Below, piece after piece: positions 8,592 through 13,507 of a DNA stretch of 13,507 nucleotides. The notes beneath the pieces were generated by a model, which had not been told where the DNA came from, did no database searches, and saw nothing but the letters and a program-made list of their open reading frames with translations. Source of the DNA: Rickettsiaceae bacterium (GTDB lineage: Bacteria; Pseudomonadota; Alphaproteobacteria; Rickettsiales; Rickettsiaceae); NCBI GenBank assembly GCA_017995275.1, contig JAGOJE010000010.1, forward strand, positions 1 to 13,507. Direction: 5' to 3'. A program made the translations under genes and the position numbers. Position 1 is the first letter of the stretch; every line of letters begins with the position of its first letter.

Positions 8592-8700
8592 ATCCCGGAC
8601 AGGCAAGCGCCAGCGCGCCGTGATCCGGGATCCAGCGTGATAAAGCCACTTCGTGGCTCTTTTTTCAGTCTGGATCCCTGCCTTCGCAGGAATGACAGGG
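8592..8700. repeat. GC-rich nested palindromic repeat
   Basis: Composite of nested inverted repeats. ATCCCGGA (about 8593-8600) pairs with TCCGGGAT (about 8624-8631). GGGATCCAG pairs across the terminator hairpin with CTGGATCCC near 8670-8678. CCTGC-CTTC-GCAGG forms a hairpin next to AATGACA. The pattern CTGGATCCCTGCCTTCGCAGG, followed by AATGACA, is the type of dispersed intergenic repeat seen in many proteobacteria, including Rickettsiales. Its GC content is far above the surroundings. Related copies elsewhere in the genome are expected but cannot be seen here. Confidence 0.65.
8644..8665 (+). terminator. Intrinsic terminator inside the gatA-gatB insert
   Basis: Stem AGCCAC (8644-8649) with GTGGCT (8653-8658), loop TTC, followed at once by CTTTTTT (8659-8665). 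The arrangement and strand are right for rho-independent termination of transcripts coming from valS-gatC-gatA. It would reduce read-through into gatB, ftsW and murG unless a promoter lies downstream; I found no convincing one in 8666-8798. The small stem may make it a partial terminator. Confidence 0.6.
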
Positions 8701-8758
8701 GCTGTTTTAAGACATCCTCCGCAAGTAGATAGATTTTTTAAATTTGAGAAATTAAATA

Positions 8759-8785
8759 ATTGATTTTACTACGAAAGGATTTTAA
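8759..8785 (+). repeat. Right copy of 27-base direct repeat (gatA 3' end)
   Basis: Near-identical copy of the gatA terminus, still ending in an in-frame TAA when read in the gatA frame. It sits directly before the gatB ribosome binding site. It could be the original gatA end displaced by the insert, or a duplicated target. Confidence 0.85.
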
Positions 8786-8798
8786 TAAGAGGTTACAA

Positions 8799-10241
8799 AT
8801 GGCTTATATAGAAGGAAATACAGGTAAATGGGAATATGTTATAGGACTTGAGGTTCATGCTCAAGTTTCATCGAAATCTAAGCTATTTTCTGGAGCGGCT
8901 ACTGAATTTGGCGCAGCTCCCAATTCTCAGGTCTCTTTGGTTGATGCTGCAATGCCTGGCATGCTTCCTGTTTTGAATCGTTATTGTGTAGATCAAGCTA
9001 TAAAGACTGGCCTTGGTATAAAAGCTAGAATCAATAAATATTCCGTATTTGATCGCAAGAACTATTTCTACGCGGATCTTCCACAAGGATACCAAATTTC
9101 ACAATTTTACCATCCTATAGTACAAGAAGGTGAGATATATATAAAAACAGAAGATGGAGAAGATAAGAAAATACGTGTAAACCGTATACATTTGGAGCAA
9201 GATGCGGGAAAAAGCATGCATGACCAATCTCCAAACAATACTTATATAGACCTTAATAGATCAGGCGTTGCTCTAATGGAAATAGTTTCCGAGCCAGATT
9301 TGTCTTCTCCTTTTGAAGCAGCAGAATATGTTAAAAAGCTACGTACATTATTACGTTATCTTGGTACATGTGATGGTGATATGGAAAAAGGTTCTATGCG
9401 TTGTGATGCAAACGTATCTGTTCGTAAAGCTGGCGATCCTCTTGGAACGAGGTGTGAAATAAAAAACGTTAATTCTGTAAAAAATATAGTCCGCGCTATT
9501 GAATATGAAGCGATGCGTCAGGTGGAGCTTCTTGAAACTGGAGGAAAAGTAAGACAAGAAACACGATTATTTGATGCTGAGACTGGGCATACTAGGGCTA
9601 TGCGTTCTAAGGAAGATTCCCCAGATTATAGATATTTCCCTGATCCAGATTTACTTCCGGTTGTGCTTGAGCGAAAAGATATCGATAAAATAGCAGCTAT
9701 TATGCCAGAACTTCCTGATGCAAAGCTTGAGCGATATGTGAAAGATTTTGGTATGAGTGAATATGACGCTGGAATATTGTCCAGTGACAAATATGTTGCG
9801 GATTATTTTGAGGAAGCTGCTACTGGAAGAAACAGTAAGCTCGTAGCAAACTGGATTATCGGCGAGCTATTTGGTGCGTTAAATAAGTACAATATTGCAA
9901 TAGAGGAATGCAAAATTTCAGCAAAAAACATCGGTGATTTGGTAAGATTGATTGAAGAAAACATCATTTCTGGTAAAATCGCTAAGACAGTTTTTGAGGT
10001 GATGTTTGAAACTGGAGATACTCCTGAAGCTATAGTTAAAGATCGTGGTCTTGTTCAGGTTTCAGATAGTACTGAGATAGAAAAAATAATCAGTGAAGTT
10101 ATCTCAGAGAATCAAGATTCTGTTGCGGAATATAAATCTGGGAAGGATAAATTACTTGGGTTCTTTGTGGGTCAGGTGATGAAAAAAATGGGTGGCAAGG
10201 CTAATCCTTCTATGGTGAATGACTTATTGAAGAAGATGCTA
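8799..10241 (+). CDS. gatB: Asp/Glu-tRNA(Asn/Gln) amidotransferase subunit B
   Basis: Subunit that binds the mischarged tRNA, activates the side-chain carboxylate with ATP and transfers ammonia from GatA. Conserved segments are the opening [42 protein letters not shown] starting at residue 131, [17 protein letters not shown] starting at 151, [19 protein letters not shown] and [15 protein letters not shown]. The C-terminal 140 residues form the YqeY-like tRNA-binding tail. The chosen ATG at 8799 lies six bases after AAGAGG and gives 481 residues starting [20 protein letters not shown]. An earlier in-frame TTG at 8760 would only add residues translated from the direct repeat. The coding part ends at 10241 and the stop codon occupies 10242-10244, directly followed by the ftsW ATG. 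Confidence 0.96.
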
Positions 10242-10244
10242 TAA

Positions 10245-11363
10245 ATGGATAATAATTTCTTTTGGCGATGGTGGCGTGCGGTTGATCAGCAGACTATTAT
10301 AGCTCTTGCTATATTGTTTGGTTTCAGCATGATGCTTGTCACCACATCTGGCCCTGCCGTTGCCAGTAGAATAGGTCTGGATGAATCATATTTTTCTGTT
10401 AGGCAATTATTTTATTTATCTGGTGCTGCGATTATAATTTTATCGCTATCTTGTCTTGATAAGCAACTTGTAAGTAGGTTAGCTATAGCCGGTTTTGTAG
10501 CTAGTTTTTTATTGCTAGTTCTAGTCAAATTTTATGGATATGAGGTAAAAGGAGCGCGCCGCTGGATAAGTATATTTGGTTTTTCTATGCAGCCTTCAGA
10601 ATTTATAAAGCCATTTTTAGCAGTTGTAACAGCATGGATTCTTTCATTAAAAAAATACTCTGACTTTCCTGGCTTTACTATTTCTCTGATTCTTTATTTG
10701 GCAGTTGCTACTGTGCTCATAATACAGCCAGATTTTGGCATGTTCATTATGGTTTCTGCTGTTTGGGTGATACAATTATTCGTCTCTGGCATGCCTATAA
10801 TTTGGATAGGGATTGCTTTTATTTCTGGGCTTTTTGGTGTAACTGCAGCATATATTTTGCTTCCTCACGTTGCGCAGCGTATTAACAGTTTTCTTGACCC
10901 TGCAAGTAGCGAGAATTATCAAGTTACAAAATCCATAATGGCCTTTGAAAATGGTGGTTTATACGGTAGAGGTCCAGGTGAAGGTACCGTGAAACAGGTT
11001 TTACCAGATTCGCATACGGACTTTATATTCGCAGTGGCTGGAGAAGAGTTTGGAGCTGTTGTTTGTCTCGTAATAGCTGCTATATTTGCATTTATAGTAG
11101 TGCGTGGGATAATAAGATTACTTCACGAAGAAGATCAATATGTAATACTTGCAGTTACTGGTATATTATCACAATTTGGCTTGCAGTCTGCTATTAATAT
11201 GGGTGTTACACTGAATTTATTACCAACAAAAGGTATGACATTACCCTTTATAAGTTATGGCGGATCTTCTACTCTTGCTATAGCTGTTGCAATAGGTATT
11301 CTTCTTTCCTTTACGAAAAGGCGTACTATAGTAAAAAAATACAAGATAATTCCTGAGGTTTAG
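10245..11363 (+). CDS. ftsW: Septal peptidoglycan polymerase FtsW (SEDS family)
   Basis: Multi-pass inner-membrane glycosyltransferase that polymerises lipid II at the division site with its partner class b penicillin-binding protein. The 372 residues contain about ten hydrophobic spans. Family motifs are GARRWISI...MQPSEFIKPF (103-123), QPDFGMF (161-167), the catalytic-loop segment LPDSHTDFIFAVAGEEFG (253-270, with D259 the expected catalytic Asp) and LLPTKGMTLPFISYGGSS (325-342). The LPTKGMTLPFISYGG wording fits FtsW rather than RodA. The ATG begins on the base after the gatB stop, so translation is probably coupled to gatB. murG follows after one base. Confidence 0.94.
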   Translation: MDNNFFWRWWRAVDQQTIIALAILFGFSMMLVTTSGPAVASRIGLDESYFSVRQLFYLSGAAIIILSLSCLDKQLVSRLAIAGFVASFLLLVLVKFYGYEVKGARRWISIFGFSMQPSEFIKPFLAVVTAWILSLKKYSDFPGFTISLILYLAVATVLIIQPDFGMFIMVSAVWVIQLFVSGMPIIWIGIAFISGLFGVTAAYILLPHVAQRINSFLDPASSENYQVTKSIMAFENGGLYGRGPGEGTVKQVLPDSHTDFIFAVAGEEFGAVVCLVIAAIFAFIVVRGIIRLLHEEDQYVILAVTGILSQFGLQSAINMGVTLNLLPTKGMTLPFISYGGSSTLAIAVAIGILLSFTKRRTIVKKYKIIPEV

Positions 11364-11364
11364 T

Positions 11365-12453
11365 GTGTCTAACAATACAATATTTCTAATCGGTGGCGGC
11401 ACTGGTGGTCATTTATTCCCGGCTGTATCACTAGGAGAAGATCTGGCGTCAAAAGGTTATAATGTGCATTTGATTACTGATACTAGATGCGAAAAATATC
11501 TTTCTGAGGTAAAGCTTAAAACGCATATATTATCTTTAGGATCTATGAGGTCTGGCATAATAAGTAAAATTCTGATGTTGTTTAATATGATTTTTGCTCT
11601 TTGTAGATCTATAAGTTTATTTATAGTCTATAAGCCAAAACTTGTTGTGGGATTTGGGGGATACACCTCTTTTCCTACTTTGTTTGCGGCCAAGATGCTA
11701 GGAGTTAGTATAATTCTTCATGAACAGAATTGTTTTATCGGTAAGGTAAATAGATATTTTGCCAGATATGCAAAAAAAGTAGCTTTGAATTTTGCTGAGA
11801 CTACTGGTGCTAATGCTATAGCTAAGGATAAGATAATAATTGCAGGAAACCCTGTTCGTAAAGCTTTCTATAAAGCTAAGGTTAGTAGGAATTTTAATCA
11901 TAAAGATCTAACCATTTTTGTCGTTGGTGGAAGTCAGGGGGCAAAAATATTCTCATCTATAGTGCCAGAAGCTTTGCAAATAGTGAAAGAAAAATTGCCT
12001 AATCTTACTATTAACATAATTCAGCAAACATCAGCTTTGGATCAGAATGATTTGAAGCTTGTATATGGTAAGATTTGTAAAAAAATTGAACTTTCAGAAT
12101 TTTTTACAGATGTATCCTCTAAATATTTAGCTAGTGACCTTGTTATAGCACGTTCTGGGGCGTCTACTATTGCAGAGTTGATACATCTTCATCAGCCGGC
12201 TATTTTTGTTCCTTATCCCTTTGCTGCTGAAGATCATCAGCTTTATAATGCAAAAGTTCTTTGTGAAAAGGCTGGATGTTGGTATTTTGAACAAAAATCT
12301 TTAGATAGTACAGCGCTTGCTAGTAAAATAGTGGAAATTGCCTTAAATAGAAACATTCTAAAATCAGTGTCGGAGAAACTTTCTGCTATGGAAATTGACT
12401 CAGTTAGAATCCTCTCGGACACAGTATCAAAAATAATTCATCTAAAAGTTTGA
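11365..12453 (+). CDS. murG: UDP-GlcNAc:lipid I N-acetylglucosaminyltransferase MurG
   Basis: Peripheral membrane GT28 enzyme that adds GlcNAc to lipid I to make lipid II, the substrate of FtsW. The 362 residues are of normal length. The N-terminal domain shows the Gly-rich loop LIGGGTGGHLFPA (8-20), VVGFGGYTSFP (94-104) and LHEQNCFIGKVNRY (118-131). The C-terminal domain shows VVGGSQGAKIF (186-196), ARSGASTIAEL (262-272) and PYPFAAEDHQLYNA (283-296), which bind UDP-GlcNAc. The start is GTG, six bases after GAGG within the ftsW end and one base after its stop. ftsW-murG order is typical of the division and cell wall cluster, but murC and murB do not follow here. Confidence 0.95.
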   Translation: MSNNTIFLIGGGTGGHLFPAVSLGEDLASKGYNVHLITDTRCEKYLSEVKLKTHILSLGSMRSGIISKILMLFNMIFALCRSISLFIVYKPKLVVGFGGYTSFPTLFAAKMLGVSIILHEQNCFIGKVNRYFARYAKKVALNFAETTGANAIAKDKIIIAGNPVRKAFYKAKVSRNFNHKDLTIFVVGGSQGAKIFSSIVPEALQIVKEKLPNLTINIIQQTSALDQNDLKLVYGKICKKIELSEFFTDVSSKYLASDLVIARSGASTIAELIHLHQPAIFVPYPFAAEDHQLYNAKVLCEKAGCWYFEQKSLDSTALASKIVEIALNRNILKSVSEKLSAMEIDSVRILSDTVSKIIHLKV

Positions 12454-12459
12454 ACAAAG

Positions 12460-12504
12460 TTGAAGATTTTCTATTTTTGTGCCATAAAACATATGATGTA
12501 TAAA
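12460..12504 (+). promoter_or_regulatory. Possible promoter of the lipoprotein gene
   Basis: Two weak overlapping candidates lie in the 66-base murG-lipoprotein spacer. One is TTGAAG (12460-12465), 17 bases, then CATAAA (12483-12488). The other is TATAAA (12499-12504) with a poor -35 (TTGTGC) 16 bases upstream. The AT-rich context makes chance matches likely. Confidence 0.25.
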
Positions 12505-12519
12505 TTATGAGCAGAAGTT

Positions 12520-13116
12520 ATGGCTATATGGAAGAATATTATATTAATTTTTATCGCTTTTTTAGTAAGTGGATGTGCTGACTTTTCACTAAAAAGATCT
12601 GCTAATAATAGGCTTATCGATTCTAAGGGATTCCACGGTGGAAAGAGGCGCCCTTTATATAACAAAAAATATATAAACCAGGCCAAGCGTAATGTAAAGG
12701 ATGGTAATTACGACGATGATTATTACGATAATAAGGATAATGACGAAGAATTAGCTCCATCTGAACGTAATAGATCCATTTACAAAAGCATGATTGAAAG
12801 GGAAAGAAGGAAAGCCGCTGCAGAAGGTAGTTATGGTAGCAGAAATGATGCTATGGAATATGATGAGGATTATCCTAGATTATCTGATGCTAAAAAAAGG
12901 TCGGCTTCCCCTGATGGTAAATCTGAGCAAGAAATGAGGCGTGAACTTCAGGAGATCAAAAAAATGCTATCTAATACTCAGAAGGATATGGCAAAATATC
13001 GTTGTCCTTTATCAGAGCAGCAAAATAAAAATGTTGCCCCAGAGCCTAATAAGGAGATAAAGCCCACTGCTCCTTTGCAAAGGACTCACTCAATATCTTC
13101 ACCTGAGGATGATTAG
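12520..13116 (+). CDS. Small hypothetical lipoprotein, charged and low-complexity
   Basis: I do not recognise this 198-residue protein. Residues 1-18 are a lipoprotein signal peptide (WKNIILIFIAFLVSG) with a good lipobox VSGC, so C19 should be lipidated. No Asp follows at +2, which favours outer-membrane sorting by the Escherichia coli rule. Residues 61-80 are strongly acidic (DGNYDDDYYDNKDNDEE). A basic helix (about 84-101) and a possible coiled coil (about 134-160, EQEMRRELQEIKKMLSNTQ) come next. The tail is polar and Pro-rich. The ribosome site before the ATG is weak (AGAAG). It lies 66 bases after murG on the same strand and is convergent with the next gene. A structural or wall-linked envelope role is only a guess from the context. 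Confidence 0.75.
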   Translation: MAIWKNIILIFIAFLVSGCADFSLKRSANNRLIDSKGFHGGKRRPLYNKKYINQAKRNVKDGNYDDDYYDNKDNDEELAPSERNRSIYKSMIERERRKAAAEGSYGSRNDAMEYDEDYPRLSDAKKRSASPDGKSEQEMRRELQEIKKMLSNTQKDMAKYRCPLSEQQNKNVAPEPNKEIKPTAPLQRTHSISSPEDD

Positions 13117-13139
13117 AATTATACGCCTTCTAGGGAGAG

Positions 13140-13507
13140 CTACTCCCAGCTAGCTTCAACATCTTTACCACAAAAAGCAAGGCCTAAGCTAATGACGCGC
13201 TCGATATTCTCATGAGAGGAAATTTTAGATGTATAATTCTTGGATTTAATTTGAGCTAGCGCCTCATCTGCTTTTGCTTTTAAATCACCGTCAGCATCTT
13301 TAAGAACCTTAAATTCAATTACAAAGGCTGTTCTTTCCCTTGTCTTAGGTTTAGGAATAAGAAGTAGATCAACGCGTCCCGTCCCAGATTCGCGTTCTGT
13401 CTCTACAAAATATGAGTAAGAAATCATAGCTATTAAACCTAGCATAAATCCATTATAAAATACCTCTGCCTTATTATTACCGGTAGAGAAATAGCTTGCG
13501 GAAAATT
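13140..13507 (-). CDS. PD-(D/E)XK nuclease-superfamily protein, C-terminal part (gene runs off the window)
   Basis: The frame is open from the right edge of the window to the stop at 13140, giving the last 121 residues. The internal ATG at 13443-13445 is not the true start, because family-like sequence (SASYFSTGNNKAEVFYNGF) continues upstream of it. Motifs are EVFYNGFMLGLIAM, then ESGTGRVDLLLIPK and VIEFKV. The Asp in GRVD and the Glu and Lys in IEFK are the PD-(D/E)XK acidic and Lys positions. This matches the C-terminal domain (PDDEXK_9, formerly DUF1703) of proteins that usually carry an AAA-ATPase-like domain in front. They are often present in many copies in intracellular bacteria; their role is unclear. 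The gene is convergent with the lipoprotein gene, with 23 bases between them. Confidence 0.82.
   Translation of the reverse strand, partial: FSASYFSTGNNKAEVFYNGFMLGLIAMISYSYFVETERESGTGRVDLLLIPKPKTRERTAFVIEFKVLKDADGDLKAKADEALAQIKSKNYTSKISSHENIERVISLGLAFCGKDVEASWE

Larger units (their letters stand above)
8454..8758. mobile_element. Probable small non-coding insert between gatA and gatB
   Basis: A 305-base segment bracketed by direct repeats of the gatA 3' end. If it and one repeat copy are removed, gatA would stop 13 bases before gatB, in line with the tight spacing in the rest of the operon. Contents in order: a 38-base palindrome (8460-8497); a hairpin with arms TAATGCGC (8510-8517) and GCGCATTA (8537-8544) followed by ACTTTTT; a small TCCAC/GTGGA hairpin near 8555; a GC-rich nested palindromic repeat (about 8592-8700) with an intrinsic terminator; and an AT-rich tail (8720-8758). 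It carries no transposase. A frame at 8535-8732 reads through the repeat but shows no ribosome site or protein-like pattern. It could be a MITE-like element, a remnant of a site-specific integrating element, or a recombination product. Confidence 0.5.

Noticed and set aside
8535..8732. A 65-codon plus-strand frame through the repeat between gatA and gatB
   Set aside because: It is the translation of palindromic repeat DNA, lacks a ribosome site, and contains the terminator hairpin.
8760..8798. An upstream in-frame TTG start for gatB
   Set aside because: The added residues are translated from the direct repeat copy. AAGAGG six bases before the ATG at 8799 and the family N terminus support the later start.
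13133..13147. A bidirectional terminator between the lipoprotein gene and the nuclease-like gene
   Set aside because: GGGAG/CTCCC makes only a five-pair stem with no T-run on either side, and it overlaps the minus-strand coding end.
1..13507. CRISPR arrays, tRNA or rRNA genes, transposase genes
   Set aside because: No regularly spaced repeats, tRNA cloverleaf or CCA-end pattern, rRNA sequence or transposase motif was seen on either strand by eye.

Overview
This window looks like a stretch of chromosome from an AT-rich, host-associated alphaproteobacterium, most likely of the order Rickettsiales. The argument rests on several points. The base composition is low-GC. The valyl-tRNA synthetase is short and of the archaeal-like type known from Rickettsia. 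The GatCAB amidotransferase is complete, and the PD-(D/E)XK protein at the right edge belongs to a type often multiplied in obligate intracellular bacteria. A family-level placement (for example Midichloriaceae-like) is only a guess.

Layout. On the left (1-650, minus strand) is a complete type II toxin-antitoxin pair: a ribbon-helix-helix antitoxin and a PIN-domain toxin. They overlap by 7 bases and share a promoter lying inside an inverted repeat. Next (779-2923, minus) is a 714-residue TPR protein of unknown function with a Gly/Ala/Pro-rich hydrophobic segment, a plausible host-interaction protein. Then comes ubiA (3158-4012, minus) for ubiquinone synthesis. From 4179 to 12453 a plus-strand run holds valS, gatC, gatA, gatB, ftsW and murG, mostly with 0-13 bases between genes. 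A lipoprotein gene follows (12520-13116). The C-terminal part of a minus-strand nuclease-like gene runs off the right edge.

How the genes work together. ValS and GatCAB supply aminoacyl-tRNAs; GatCAB converts Glu-tRNA(Gln) and/or Asp-tRNA(Asn) to the amidated forms. FtsW and MurG make septal peptidoglycan, MurG producing lipid II and FtsW polymerising it. This implies the organism keeps a cell-wall pathway. UbiA implies aerobic respiration with ubiquinone.

The most unusual feature is the 345-base gap between gatA and gatB, which breaks an otherwise tightly packed operon. It contains an insert of about 305 bases made of hairpins and a GC-rich nested palindromic repeat, including a good intrinsic terminator. 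The insert is bracketed by two copies (26/27 identical) of the last 27 bases of gatA. This looks like an element that entered at the 3' end of gatA and restored that end, as site-specific integrating elements do, although the mechanism is not shown. Two smaller GC-rich, hairpin-rich patches lie in the spacers on either side of ubiA. No tRNA, rRNA, CRISPR array or transposase was seen.
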